From Bacteroidales bacterium (lineage in GTDB: Bacteria; Bacteroidota; Bacteroidia; Bacteroidales; VadinHA17), in assembly GCA_012519515.1 (NCBI GenBank), contig JAAYQC010000048.1, positions 1 through 53,442 of the forward strand: a stretch of 53,442 nucleotides of DNA, written 5' to 3'. Under the pieces are notes generated by a model. It worked only from the letters and a program-made list of their open reading frames with translations. It did not search any database and had not been told where the DNA came from. The first letter of the stretch is position 1. Every line of letters starts with the position of its first letter. The translations under genes and the position numbers were made by a program. This document shows, in pieces, positions 42,772 through 52,641 of the stretch.

Positions 42772-43593
42772 ATGGATTTCAATATTAAACTCAGCAACGG
42801 TTTTGTTCTGAGAGGCTTTATCATGAGTCCGGGTGAAAGGCTTCAGGCCATGATAATAATGGTTCACGGTCTGGGAGAGCATATCAGGAGATACTCTGGC
42901 TGGTCGGGGCTTTTCAACGAAGCCATGGCAGGCATGGTCGGTGTCGATCTTCCGGGTCATGGCCAGTCTGACGGCAAAAGGGGGCATATCAGGAGTTATG
43001 CTATTACCGACGAGATGATAGACAGCCTGCTTGACCAATGCAGTAAAACATTTCCGGGAATACCGTTGTTTCTTTACGGGCACAGTCTGGGCGGAGGCAT
43101 GGTGCTTGATTACATGCTGAGAAAGAATCCACCGGTAAAGGGGGCAATTGTTACTTCTCCATGGCTTAAGCTGTCATTTGAGCCTGAAAAGTCGAAAATC
43201 AGACTGGCCGGTATCATGAAAAATATCCTGCCATCGCTGGTTCAGTCATCCGGACTGGTTGTTGATCATCTGTCGCGCGACAGGGAGGTGGTTGAAAAGT
43301 ACAAAAAAGATCCCCTTGTTCACGGACTGATTTCAGTCAGTCTGTTTCACTCAGCCATGACGGCGGCATCACGTTCGCTGCATAATGCATCATCCCTGAA
43401 AAAGCCTTTGCTGCTGATGCACGGTACAGACGACAGGATATGCTCCAGTGAGGGCAGCCGCGAGTTCGCGGAAAAGACCCCGCTTGCCGAACTGAGGCTC
43501 TGGGAGGGAGCTTACCATGAACTTCACAACGACCTGTGCCGTCATGAGGTGTTTGACGCGATCAGGAACTGGCTTGAAACAAAGCTCTCCTGA
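42772..43593 (+). CDS. Alpha/beta hydrolase, monoacylglycerol lipase-like
   Basis: The 273-residue protein has the serine hydrolase layout: HGLGEHIRRYSGW oxyanion region, DLPGHGQSDG, the nucleophile elbow GHSLGGG, an acid in HGTDDRICS, and a histidine in GAYHELHND. The pattern is closest to monoacylglycerol lipase/lysophospholipase (YtpA/PldB-like). The start is debatable: ATG 42712 overlaps the queG stop by ATGA, but the added 20 residues are unlike the family and contain a promoter-like sequence, so I prefer 42772. The substrate is not known. Confidence 0.85.
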   Translation: MDFNIKLSNGFVLRGFIMSPGERLQAMIIMVHGLGEHIRRYSGWSGLFNEAMAGMVGVDLPGHGQSDGKRGHIRSYAITDEMIDSLLDQCSKTFPGIPLFLYGHSLGGGMVLDYMLRKNPPVKGAIVTSPWLKLSFEPEKSKIRLAGIMKNILPSLVQSSGLVVDHLSRDREVVEKYKKDPLVHGLISVSLFHSAMTAASRSLHNASSLKKPLLLMHGTDDRICSSEGSREFAEKTPLAELRLWEGAYHELHNDLCRHEVFDAIRNWLETKLS

Positions 43594-43603
43594 AAACTGA
43601 AGG

Positions 43604-44617
43604 ATGATGGAACTCAGAACGACATTCAGCATCGATCCGTCTCCCTCGAAGATCAGTTACAGCACACCTGTGATGTTCATTGGCTCATGTTTTGCAACCG
43701 CTATCGGCAGCCATCTCCGGGAGGGCAGAATGCCGGTAATGATTAATCCGGCAGGGACGGTCTACAACCCATTTTCAGCCGGGAACACCCTTGATGCGAT
43801 TATCTCATCACCCCGGTGTGAAAGGGACGGTCTTTACAGGCATGGGACCAGGTGGATAAGCTTTGATCACTACACTGATTTTTCATCTGACGATCCTCGA
43901 AAGCTTATTGAAAAGATAAGCGCTATGGAGGAGGAAGCCCGGGTATTTCTTTCGGGTGCCGGATTCCTTTTTGTAACATTCGGGACAGCAAGGGTGTACA
44001 GATGGAAGGAGAGCGGGAGGATAGTGTCGAACTGTCATAAAATCCCTTCGTCCTTTTTCAGCCACGAACTTCTGACACCCGATGAGATTGTATCGTTCTG
44101 GAGCGGGCTTCTCGACAGACTGAGAGAGTTTAACCCTGAACTGAAAGTGGTTTTCACAATCAGTCCTGTGCGTCACTGGAAAGATGGCGCTCACGGGAAT
44201 CAGATAAGTAAATCAGTTCTTTTTCTGGCAGTCGAAAAGCTCCTCTCTCATTCTTCGTCCCCGGGATATTTCCCTGCCTACGAACTGGTTATGGACGATC
44301 TCCGGGATTACCGGTTTTATGCTTCCGACATGCTTCATCTGTCGGAGACTGCCGTGGATTATATCCGGGCTGCATTTGACAAATGTTATTTTGACCGGGC
44401 TGCCATGGAATTGTGGAATGAAGTGTCGGGGATTTCAAAGGCGATTGAACACAGGATACTGACCGGCGACACGAATGAGATAAGGAAGTTTGCAGAGGGC
44501 ATGCTGGCAAGGATTGAAAGAATAAGAAAAAAGCACAAGTCTCTCGGTCTCGACAGCGAAGCAGACTATTTCAGGACTCTTCTTTCAGGGACACACGTTA
44601 CAGGTAGTAAGGAATGA
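43604..44617 (+). CDS. GSCFA-domain protein
   Basis: The 337-residue protein carries the name-giving motif GSCFA (FIGSCFATAIG, about residues 27-37), then NPAGTVYNPFS and FVTFGTARVYRW. GSCFA domains look like SGNH/GDSL-type lipase or esterase relatives, but their role is not established; the SGNH-like motif SPVRHWKDGAH and DMLHLSETA may supply the remaining active-site residues. It begins 10 bases after the hydrolase stop, so the two enzymes may act on related lipids. Confidence 0.85.
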   Translation: MMELRTTFSIDPSPSKISYSTPVMFIGSCFATAIGSHLREGRMPVMINPAGTVYNPFSAGNTLDAIISSPRCERDGLYRHGTRWISFDHYTDFSSDDPRKLIEKISAMEEEARVFLSGAGFLFVTFGTARVYRWKESGRIVSNCHKIPSSFFSHELLTPDEIVSFWSGLLDRLREFNPELKVVFTISPVRHWKDGAHGNQISKSVLFLAVEKLLSHSSSPGYFPAYELVMDDLRDYRFYASDMLHLSETAVDYIRAAFDKCYFDRAAMELWNEVSGISKAIEHRILTGDTNEIRKFAEGMLARIERIRKKHKSLGLDSEADYFRTLLSGTHVTGSKE

Positions 44618-44656
44618 TCAAAACTGAATGCCGCCACATGGCAGGCAGCCGGATTT

Positions 44657-45550
44657 TTATTTCAGTGAGTCGACAACCGTCCGGAATTCCTCAGGATTTC
44701 TTGTGATTATAATATTTTCGGGAATTCTCTTTTCATCTGACTCGGGATAATCGGTTAAAATAATTTTCCTTATCAGAAGTGACTTTCCGATGCTGCTGAA
44801 ATAGCTCATATTCTTTTTTGAGAAGTCGAATGAATATGAATTGACTATAAGGTATTCGAATTGTTTTATCTTATGTATTTCTATAATCTCTGAGGCAGGA
44901 AGGATGCCGCCTGTGAATATGGTGTCGAAGCCTCTCTTTTTTAGCAAGTATTTGTAGAACAAAAAATTGTTTTCTGACAGGTTGTCAGATGTATTGATCA
45001 TGGCAACCGATGTCTTCGGCTTCACGGCAGGAGCTGCAAGGCTGATGTCCTCAAGGATAAGAATTTGCCTGATCACATTCCTTACGAACTGTTCCTGGGC
45101 TCTTGAAAGACCACCTGTCTGCCAGAGCAGTCTGGCTTTTTCGAGCAGGGGACACAGGTATTTTATATAGGCTTCTTCCAGCCCGTATTTACTGACAAAG
45201 GGTTCAAGTGCTTCCCTGAACAGGGATTCATTGAAATTAATGCCTGACATCAGTATTTTGCCGGGGCTGTTCCCGCCTGTTTCGTGCCGGCCGCTGATGG
45301 TCATCACCCTTTCAGTGAGTTCCTCCTCGCTCAGCTTTGCTATTTTGGAAATTTTCAGTCCGTTTCTGTTCAGGTAAGCAACGTTCAGTATCTTTTTCAG
45401 TTCGGTTTCGCTGTAACTGCGGATATTGGACTCGGTCCGGTCGGGTTCCAGTATCCTGTACCTTTTTTCCCAAATCCTTATAGTGTGTGCCTTTATCCCT
45501 GAAAGGTTTTCCAGATCCTTTATCGTAAAAACATTAGTCCCTTCTTCCAT
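44657..45550 (-). CDS. MerR-family regulator with a cobalamin-domain-like C-terminus
   Basis: The 297-residue protein has an N-terminal MerR helix-turn-helix (TIKDLENLSGIKAHTIRIWEKRY), then a helical middle, then an alpha/beta domain resembling the B12-binding part of CarH-type light-sensing repressors (FLFYKYLLKKRGFDTIFTGG). The histidine that binds cobalamin in CarH (in an ExxxH motif before the LLF helix) is missing; the segment reads TSDNLSENN. It may therefore sense something else or nothing. I start it at ATG 45550 (MEEGTNVF); a GTG at 45577 is also in frame. Targets are unknown; no photolyase or carotenoid gene is in the window. Confidence 0.75.
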   Translation of the reverse strand: MEEGTNVFTIKDLENLSGIKAHTIRIWEKRYRILEPDRTESNIRSYSETELKKILNVAYLNRNGLKISKIAKLSEEELTERVMTISGRHETGGNSPGKILMSGINFNESLFREALEPFVSKYGLEEAYIKYLCPLLEKARLLWQTGGLSRAQEQFVRNVIRQILILEDISLAAPAVKPKTSVAMINTSDNLSENNFLFYKYLLKKRGFDTIFTGGILPASEIIEIHKIKQFEYLIVNSYSFDFSKKNMSYFSSIGKSLLIRKIILTDYPESDEKRIPENIIITRNPEEFRTVVDSLK

Positions 45551-45697
45551 AGCTTTCTGAATAAATAAGTTTAACACTACTACACCTTAACATTAACAAT
45601 CACTAAAGAGATTGTTTCCCGCTTCATAAACATATTCGGTCATATACTGAGAGCTATGCGGAATTACCCCCATATCCGCAAATTCCGGACCAATAAG

Positions 45698-46066
45698 CTA
45701 TTCCGGGTTCTCTATCATCACTTTCCTGACAATTCTTGTTCCGTCGACGAATCCAATGGTAACCAGGTACATTCCTCTTACAGGATTTTTAAGAATAACT
45801 TTCGTTGCAGTAACCGGATTTGTATAAGTGGCTCTGAAAATATCCTGTCCGATCATATTGGTAACCTTTACAGCGCTGATTTCCCTGTCGGCTTTTATTG
45901 AAAATGAATTTTCCCTGACAGGTACGGGGTAAATTGTAATATTTGTTACAGGGCTCTCCCTGGTAAAGGCTTTTTGCGGAAAATTTCTGACGATATTGGT
46001 GCTATCCTTCTGGGAGTGAAGGGTTAAAGGGAATAATATGAAAATAATGAGTAGAAATTGCTTCAT
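45698..46066 (-). CDS. Small orphan protein with a T9SS type A sorting domain
   Basis: The 122-residue product has a signal peptide (MKQFLLIIFILFPLTLHSQ) and, after about 30 residues, an almost complete type A sorting domain: ITIYPVPV, NMIGQDIF, GMYLVTIGF, RIVRKVMIE. In usual cargo this domain sits at the C-terminus of a large secreted enzyme or adhesin and is removed during export by the T9SS. Here it is nearly the whole mature protein. The start is ATG 46066. It has its own promoter-like box before it and follows kdsB on the same strand. Confidence 0.75.
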   Translation of the reverse strand: MKQFLLIIFILFPLTLHSQKDSTNIVRNFPQKAFTRESPVTNITIYPVPVRENSFSIKADREISAVKVTNMIGQDIFRATYTNPVTATKVILKNPVRGMYLVTIGFVDGTRIVRKVMIENPE

Positions 46067-46101
46067 ACGCACCCTGTCATGTTCTTTTTAAAATGCCGGT
46101 C

Positions 46102-46133
46102 TAAAGTTAGGCATTTTTATTATTCTGATCAAA
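46102..46133 (-). promoter_or_regulatory. Promoter-like sequence before the sorting-domain gene
   Basis: On the minus strand TTTG (46130-46133), 20 bases, then TAACTTTA (46102-46109). This is one base off TAnnTTTG. It overlaps the 3' end of kdsB. Confidence 0.4.
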
Positions 46134-46889
46134 GATTTTTTCCACTCTTTCGAGATCATCCGGCGTGTCAATTCCAATGTTTTCCCAGAGGGTAAGGGCG
46201 GTTTTTATCCTGAATCCGTTCTCGAGCCATCTGTTCTGTTCAAGCGATTCAGCTTTCTCGAGTGGGCTTCGGGGCAGGGATGTAAGGCGTTTCAGTATAT
46301 CCGTCCTGTAGCCGTAAAGGCCTATGTGTTTGTAATATGTATGTCTGGTGATCCATTCGGCTGCCGGGACATCCCTGAGGTAGGGTATTACCGATCTGCT
46401 GAAGTATATCGCGTATCCGGAAAGGTCGATGACTACCTTCGGATGGTTTGGATTGGCAAGGTCCTCTCCGGCTTCCACCTTCCGCACCAGGGTGGCAATT
46501 TCAACCGACGGGTCGTCAAAGCATGATGCAAGCAGGTTGATTTGTTCGGGTCTGATAAAAGGCTCATCACCCTGGATATTAATCACGGCATCGGGGCTGA
46601 AGCCTTCGATGGCGGCAATCTTTTCAGCAGCCTCGGCGCATCTGTCGGTACCGCTCTGGTGGGCGGAAGAAGTCATTACAGCTTTGCCTCCGAAGCCTGT
46701 AACGGCATCATGAATTCTCTGGTCATCGGTAGCAACATATACGGTTTCGAGCGAAAGGGAAGCCTGTTCATATACTCTTCTGATCATTGTTTTGCCTCCT
46801 ATCATCACCAGTGGTTTCCCCGGGAACCTTGTAGATGCGTATATTGCAGGAATAATGCCCGCGATATGATATCCTCCTGTATTCTTCAT
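46107..46889 (-). CDS. kdsB: 3-deoxy-manno-octulosonate cytidylyltransferase
   Basis: KdsB activates Kdo to CMP-Kdo for lipopolysaccharide core synthesis. The 260-residue protein has the nucleotide-binding start IPAIYASTRFPGKPL, DDQRIHDAV, SGTDRCAEA, NIQGDEPFI and the IGIDTPDDLERVEKIF end. It is transcribed away from the sigma-54 regulator gene, with a possible -7 box at 46926. Confidence 0.96.
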   Translation of the reverse strand: MKNTGGYHIAGIIPAIYASTRFPGKPLVMIGGKTMIRRVYEQASLSLETVYVATDDQRIHDAVTGFGGKAVMTSSAHQSGTDRCAEAAEKIAAIEGFSPDAVINIQGDEPFIRPEQINLLASCFDDPSVEIATLVRKVEAGEDLANPNHPKVVIDLSGYAIYFSRSVIPYLRDVPAAEWITRHTYYKHIGLYGYRTDILKRLTSLPRSPLEKAESLEQNRWLENGFRIKTALTLWENIGIDTPDDLERVEKIFDQNNKNA

Positions 46890-46925
46890 GGCGCTAATTT
46901 ACTAAAATAGCATTTCCCAATGTTT

Positions 46926-46933
46926 CAAAAATA
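46926..46933 (-). promoter_or_regulatory. Possible -7 box of kdsB
   Basis: On the minus strand TATTTTTG fits TAnnTTTG, 37 bases before the start codon. The -33 partner is not visible. Confidence 0.4.
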
Positions 46934-46962
46934 TCTTAAATTCGCAGCATTGTGAAACGGAT

Positions 46963-48195
46963 ATGAAAGATATTCAGAGCATAAAGCAGCGATTTGGCAT
47001 AATAGGCAATTATTCAGGGCTCAACAGGGCCATCGACATTGCCGTTCAGGTGGCTCCAACCGATCTGTCGGTACTCATAACAGGGGAAAGCGGGACCGGT
47101 AAGGAGGTTTTTCCGCAGGTTATCCACAGTTACAGTACCAGGAAACACGGGCAGTACATTGCTGTTAACTGCGGAGCCATACCTGAAGGAACCATCGACT
47201 CTGAATTATTCGGTCATGAAAAGGGAGCCTTTACCGGAGCCACTGAAAGCAGGAAGGGGTATTTTGAAGTTGCCGACAAAGGAACCATCTTCCTCGATGA
47301 GGTTGCCGAACTGCCTCTTTCAACCCAGGTCCGTTTGCTAAGAGTCCTTGAGACAGGTGAATTCATCCGTGTAGGCTCATCGAAAGTTCAGAGAACCGAT
47401 GTAAGGGTGATAGCTGCCAGCAATGTCGATGTGGCGAAAGCTATCGAGCATAATAAGTTCAGGGAGGACCTCTTTTACCGGCTAAACACGGTACCGATAA
47501 AGATCCCGCCGCTGAGGGAAAGGGGTGAGGACATTTTTCTCCTTTTCAGAAAGTTCGCGGTCGATTTTGCCGAGAAATACAGGATGCCTTCCATACGGCT
47601 GAGCAACGAGGCAAAGGATCTTCTATTAAGCTATTCGTGGCCGGGGAATGTGCGTCAGTTAAAGAATATTACAGAGCAGATATCAATAATTGAAAGCGAG
47701 AGGGAAATAAGCTATGAAGTGTTGCATGCTTACCTTCCCGACTACACCGGAGTCAAGTTGCCGGCCGTGATCAAAAGGGATGACGACAGATCATTCTCAT
47801 CCGAAAGGGAGATACTCTACAAGATCTTGTTCGACATGAAGAGTGATATGAACGATCTCAAGAACCTTGTTCTTGATCTCATTAAATCGGGCGAGATAGA
47901 CATGAGGCTTCATGAAAACAATTCAGGAATTATCAGAAACCTGATAAGGGACACAGGCAGAAGCGATTCTGTTGTAACAGCCGAGGCCCGTGACCTGAGT
48001 TTCGCTCCCCACCCCGGAACCAACATACAGGATACCGAGGAAGTGGTTGAAGAATCGCTTTCCCTTGCCGACAAGGAGATGGAGATGATAAAAAAAGCTC
48101 TGGAGAAGTACAACGGGAAAAGAAAGCTCGCTGCTCAGGAGCTTGGTATCTCGGAGCGCACTCTTTACCGAAAAATCAAGGAGTATGAAATCTGA
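46963..48195 (+). CDS. Sigma-54-dependent transcriptional activator without receiver domain
   Basis: The 410-residue protein is an AAA+ activator of sigma-54 RNA polymerase. Walker A is GESGTGKE (41-48), the sigma-54-contacting loop is GAFTGA (88-93), Walker B is GTIFLDEVAELP, and the C-terminus is a Fis-type helix-turn-helix (LAAQELGISERTLYRKIKE). There is no receiver or PAS domain before the AAA+ domain (residues 1-20 only), so it is not a classic two-component regulator; its activity may be set by a partner or by level. It is followed by lptE, so it may belong with envelope genes. Confidence 0.9.
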   Translation: MKDIQSIKQRFGIIGNYSGLNRAIDIAVQVAPTDLSVLITGESGTGKEVFPQVIHSYSTRKHGQYIAVNCGAIPEGTIDSELFGHEKGAFTGATESRKGYFEVADKGTIFLDEVAELPLSTQVRLLRVLETGEFIRVGSSKVQRTDVRVIAASNVDVAKAIEHNKFREDLFYRLNTVPIKIPPLRERGEDIFLLFRKFAVDFAEKYRMPSIRLSNEAKDLLLSYSWPGNVRQLKNITEQISIIESEREISYEVLHAYLPDYTGVKLPAVIKRDDDRSFSSEREILYKILFDMKSDMNDLKNLVLDLIKSGEIDMRLHENNSGIIRNLIRDTGRSDSVVTAEARDLSFAPHPGTNIQDTEEVVEESLSLADKEMEMIKKALEKYNGKRKLAAQELGISERTLYRKIKEYEI

Positions 48196-48211
48196 ATCCT
48201 GGAATATCTTC

Positions 48212-48721
48212 ATGAATCGTGCATGGAAAGCCGGTTTGGTTCAAACAGTTCTGTTTCTTCTGATGCTTCCCGGATGCGGCATCTATTCCTTTTCGGGTGC
48301 AAGCACAACCGGGTTAAGCACCGTGAGCATCCAGTATTTCCAGAACAGGGCAAGCCTTGTGCAGCCGGGGCTGAGTCAGTATATTACCGATGAGCTGACA
48401 GACAAATGCAAGGCTCAGACAAACCTGGCTATCGTAAATGGTTTGGGAGATGCCAATTTTGAAGGGGAGATAATCGATTACAACACCAGGCCGCATACTG
48501 TGTCGGCCGATGCAAATGCTGCAGTGAACCGTTTCACGATAGGAGTCAGGGTTAAGTTCACCAATGTGGCTGATCCCGAGAAAAGCTTTGAACAGACTTT
48601 TTCCAGATATGAAGATTACAGCAGTTTGAGCGATCTGAGTGAAGTGGAGTCACAACTGTCCGAAAGGATAGTGGAAATGCTTGTTGAGGACATCTTCAAC
48701 GCGGCATTTGTTAACTGGTAA
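48212..48721 (+). CDS. lptE: LptE-family LPS-assembly lipoprotein
   Basis: LptE plugs the outer membrane LptD barrel in LPS export. The 169-residue protein has a lipoprotein signal (MNRAWKAGLVQTVLFLLM then LPGC), giving an acylated Cys at residue 22, then GIYSFSGASTTGLSTVSI and the family fold with YITDELTDKCKAQTN and EGEIIDYN. I start it at ATG 48212, because the signal is then of normal length; an ATG at 48185 overlapping the upstream gene is also in frame. LptD is not in the window. Confidence 0.85.
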   Translation: MNRAWKAGLVQTVLFLLMLPGCGIYSFSGASTTGLSTVSIQYFQNRASLVQPGLSQYITDELTDKCKAQTNLAIVNGLGDANFEGEIIDYNTRPHTVSADANAAVNRFTIGVRVKFTNVADPEKSFEQTFSRYEDYSSLSDLSEVESQLSERIVEMLVEDIFNAAFVNW

Positions 48722-48727
48722 GCGTAA

Positions 48728-49951
48728 ATGAATAAAAGCGACTTTCTGAACCTGATGGGTGGAAATACGCCTGTCGACAGGCAGGTTCTCGCTGAGTTAA
48801 GCGAACTGGTAAACATATATCCGTATTTTCAGACAGCCCATATGCTTCTCCTCAAGAGTCTCAGGGATAATTCAGATATCCGCTTCGAGAATCAGCTCAG
48901 GAATTCCGCCATTCACATTGCCGACAGGGAAGTGCTTTTCAACTATCTGCAGATAGCGCCTTCGATTGTTGAGAAAGAGATTACTGATATTCAGAAGGAA
49001 ACAATTGCAGTCCCGCCTGAACCGGAAATACAACCTGTTGAAATTCCTGAACCTGAAGTGCAACCTGCCGAAATTCCTGAACCGGAAATACAACCTGTTG
49101 AAATTCCTGAACCGGAAATACAACCTGCCGAGGTTCCTGAGCCTGAAGAGCAACCTGTTGAAGTACCTGAACCGGAGATACAACCCGTTGAAATTCCTGA
49201 ATCTGAAGTGATTCCTGAATCTGTCGAGGGCGATTTTGCCCAGACCATTCTTGATTCGGCGATGAACAGCCAGAATTTCATTGATGAGATAGAAAGGGAT
49301 TCAAGGCCCAGACCGGTGAAGGATCAGCCTGACAGTATGGCGAGCATTCTGGAAAGGACCGTTGTCGGAACGATTGATCCTGAAATGGACGACAGCTACT
49401 TTGGCCCGGACTTGTTCATTCCGGTGAGTTATGATGAACCTGAAACGGAAGAAGAGGAGGAAGAAATTTTCTATATGGATCCGGGATTCTTATTTACTCC
49501 CCGCGGTGAACCTGAGGAAGAGCCTGTAACTGTTGAGGAAGAGCCTGTAACTGTTGAAGAAGAGCCTGTAACTGTTGAGGAAGAACCGGTTATCACTGAG
49601 GAAGAGTTGGTTGCCATTGAGGAAGTGCCGGAAATTTCTGCAGAGGAACTCACCAGATCTGACATTGATCAGAAAAGGAAGGAACAGGCTGACCTTATCG
49701 ACAGGTTTATCATGGCAAATCCGAGAATCATTCCCCAGATTGAAAAGCCGGCTTCCCCGAACGAAGATCTGTCGAAGCCATTTACGGAGGAGCACGGAGG
49801 ATTTGTCACTGAAACCCTGGCAAGGATCTATGTCACTCAGGGTTATTATTCCAAGGCAATAGATATTTATGAGAAATTAAGTTTGAAATTTCCGCAAAAA
49901 AGTAATTACTTTGCGGCTCAAATTGAAAAGATAAGAGAGATTATAAAATAG
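48728..49951 (+). CDS. Bacteroidota protein with long Pro/Glu repeats and a TPR-like end
   Basis: The 407-residue protein has an N-terminal helical region (MNKSDFLNLMGGNTPVDRQ, IYPYFQTAHMLLLKSL), two Pro/Glu-rich repeat blocks (residues 97-156 with a 10-residue PEPEIQPVEI unit, and about 263-304 with an EEEPVTV unit), and a C-terminal TPR-like motif (VTQGYYSKAIDIYEKLSLKFPQKSNYFAAQIEKI). I do not recognise a named function. The order lptE-this gene-secG is found in other Bacteroidota as I recall. No signal peptide is visible, so the protein is probably cytoplasmic. Confidence 0.8.
   Translation: MNKSDFLNLMGGNTPVDRQVLAELSELVNIYPYFQTAHMLLLKSLRDNSDIRFENQLRNSAIHIADREVLFNYLQIAPSIVEKEITDIQKETIAVPPEPEIQPVEIPEPEVQPAEIPEPEIQPVEIPEPEIQPAEVPEPEEQPVEVPEPEIQPVEIPESEVIPESVEGDFAQTILDSAMNSQNFIDEIERDSRPRPVKDQPDSMASILERTVVGTIDPEMDDSYFGPDLFIPVSYDEPETEEEEEEIFYMDPGFLFTPRGEPEEEPVTVEEEPVTVEEEPVTVEEEPVITEEELVAIEEVPEISAEELTRSDIDQKRKEQADLIDRFIMANPRIIPQIEKPASPNEDLSKPFTEEHGGFVTETLARIYVTQGYYSKAIDIYEKLSLKFPQKSNYFAAQIEKIREIIK
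49016..49195 (+). repeat. 30-base coding repeat (decapeptide PEPEIQPVEI-type)
   Basis: Six consecutive 30-base units encode PEPE(I/V/E)QP(V/A)E(I/V). DNA differences are few and partly synonymous, so this is a recent tandem expansion. Being a multiple of three, copy changes keep the frame. Confidence 0.85.
49514..49639 (+). repeat. 21-base coding repeat (EEEPVTV-type)
   Basis: Units of 21 bases, GAGGAAGAGCCTGTAACTGT plus T, are repeated: three near-identical units, then increasingly diverged ones. They encode an acidic seven-residue repeat. Confidence 0.8.
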
Positions 49952-49958
49952 CATAGAA

Positions 49959-50327
49959 ATGGGAATATATATTTTTATTTCAGTTTTAATCATCATTGCC
50001 TGCGTACTGCAGGTTTTGATAGTCCTGGTTCAGAATTCAAAAGGAGGGGGTCTGGCTGCCAATTTCACTTCTGCCGGACAGTCGATGGGGATCAGGAAAA
50101 CCGCCGATTTCCTTGAAAAATCAACATGGACACTTGCAGCAGCCATTCTTACTCTTTGTGTTGTTGCAACAGCTGCAATACCTCGCGGCTCGGGTGCAGA
50201 ACGCTCAAGGATTGAAAGTTCCATTCAGAATGCTGTTGATCCGAATGCAATTCCCACACTTCCCACTGCTGTTCCCACTGATGGGGCATTAACACCTTCA
50301 GGAAACGAACAACAGCCTGAGGACTAA
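49959..50327 (+). CDS. secG: Preprotein translocase subunit SecG
   Basis: SecG is the small accessory subunit of the SecYEG channel. The 122-residue protein has two membrane helices (about residues 3-22 and 53-73), the conserved QNSKGGGLAANF turn between them and a longer-than-usual Pro/Thr-rich tail. It follows the repeat protein by 7 bases and is ended by a very strong terminator. Confidence 0.92.
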   Translation: MGIYIFISVLIIIACVLQVLIVLVQNSKGGGLAANFTSAGQSMGIRKTADFLEKSTWTLAAAILTLCVVATAAIPRGSGAERSRIESSIQNAVDPNAIPTLPTAVPTDGALTPSGNEQQPED

Positions 50328-50350
50328 GGGTTTTACAACTTAAATATTAA

Positions 50351-50389
50351 ACAAAGTGTCAGTTTGTCATAAACTGACACTTTGTTTTT
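50351..50389 (+). terminator. Strong rho-independent terminator after secG
   Basis: ACAAAGTGTCAGTTT pairs perfectly with AAACTGACACTTTGT over 15 bases with a five-base loop, followed by TTTT. The stem also serves leftward-reading transcripts in principle, but no gene lies there. Confidence 0.9.
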
Positions 50390-50534
50390 ACATGGGTTAT
50401 GTAGTTGGTATACAGCAATATATGTCATGATGTCATGATTGTTTGCATGAAATTGTCAGTATCTGACCGATAAAATGTCGGCTTATTAGCCCGATAGTCG
50501 GGAAAAAACCGTTTGGCATAAATTTCGCTAAAAG

Positions 50535-50563
50535 TTGAGGCAGAAATCAAATCATTAACTTTA
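50535..50563 (+). promoter_or_regulatory. Possible promoter of groES-groEL
   Basis: TTG (50535-50537), 18 bases, then TAACTTTA (50556-50563), one base off the TAnnTTTG box, 13 bases before the groES start. Further upstream (50391-50530) there are small palindromes, such as CCCGATAGTCGGG, but no CIRCE element. Confidence 0.45.
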
Positions 50564-50576
50564 AAACTATATAAAG

Positions 50577-50855
50577 ATGGCACAAGTAAAAGGAAAGGTA
50601 TTGGCAGGGAAGGTTCTTGTAAAACCTCATGAAGCTGAAGCTAAGACTGCAAGCGGTATCATTATTCCTGATTCAGCAAAGGAAAAACCTCGTCAGGGCA
50701 CGGTAGTAATGGTCGGGGCTCCGAAAAAAGATGAAGAGATGGAAGTAAAGAAGGGGGACGTTGTTCTCTACGGTAAGTATTCAGGCCAGGAACTGAACAT
50801 AGACAATGAGGATTATCTTCTCATATCACAGTCAGACATACTTTTCATTCAGTAA
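50577..50855 (+). CDS. groES: Co-chaperonin GroES
   Basis: GroES caps the GroEL cylinder. The 92-residue protein has the family segments GKVLVKPHEAEAKTASGIIIPDSAKEKP, split as KVLVKPHEAEAKTAS and GIIIPDSAKEKP, and the mobile loop in the latter. It is separated by 28 bases from groEL. Confidence 0.97.
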   Translation: MAQVKGKVLAGKVLVKPHEAEAKTASGIIIPDSAKEKPRQGTVVMVGAPKKDEEMEVKKGDVVLYGKYSGQELNIDNEDYLLISQSDILFIQ

Positions 50856-50859
50856 TTAA

Positions 50860-52515
<1,656 letters not shown>

Positions 52516-52547
52516 TAAATAATATTTTTTCGAATAACATTAGTAAT

Positions 52548-52581
52548 GCAGAGGCGGGCACGTCCCGGCTCTGCTTGTTTT
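52548..52581 (+). terminator. Rho-independent terminator after groEL
   Basis: GCAGAGGCGGG (52548-52558) pairs with CCCGGCTCTGC (52564-52574), one mismatch, loop CACGT, then TTGTTTT. Confidence 0.8.
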
Positions 52582-52607
52582 AATACGCCAGGTATTTTAT
52601 AATTTTA

Positions 52608-52615
52608 TATATTTG
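52608..52615 (+). promoter_or_regulatory. Possible -7 box of lepA
   Basis: TATATTTG fits TAnnTTTG, 26 bases before the lepA start. No TTG lies 19-21 bases upstream; the nearest is in the groEL terminator tail. Confidence 0.45.
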
Positions 52616-52641
52616 CAGCTGTTTTTCAGATTATCAGCCGG

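Noticed and set aside
50391-50576. CIRCE heat-shock operator before groES
   Set aside because: No TTAGCACTC-N9-GAGTGCTAA or close match is present; only short palindromes are found.
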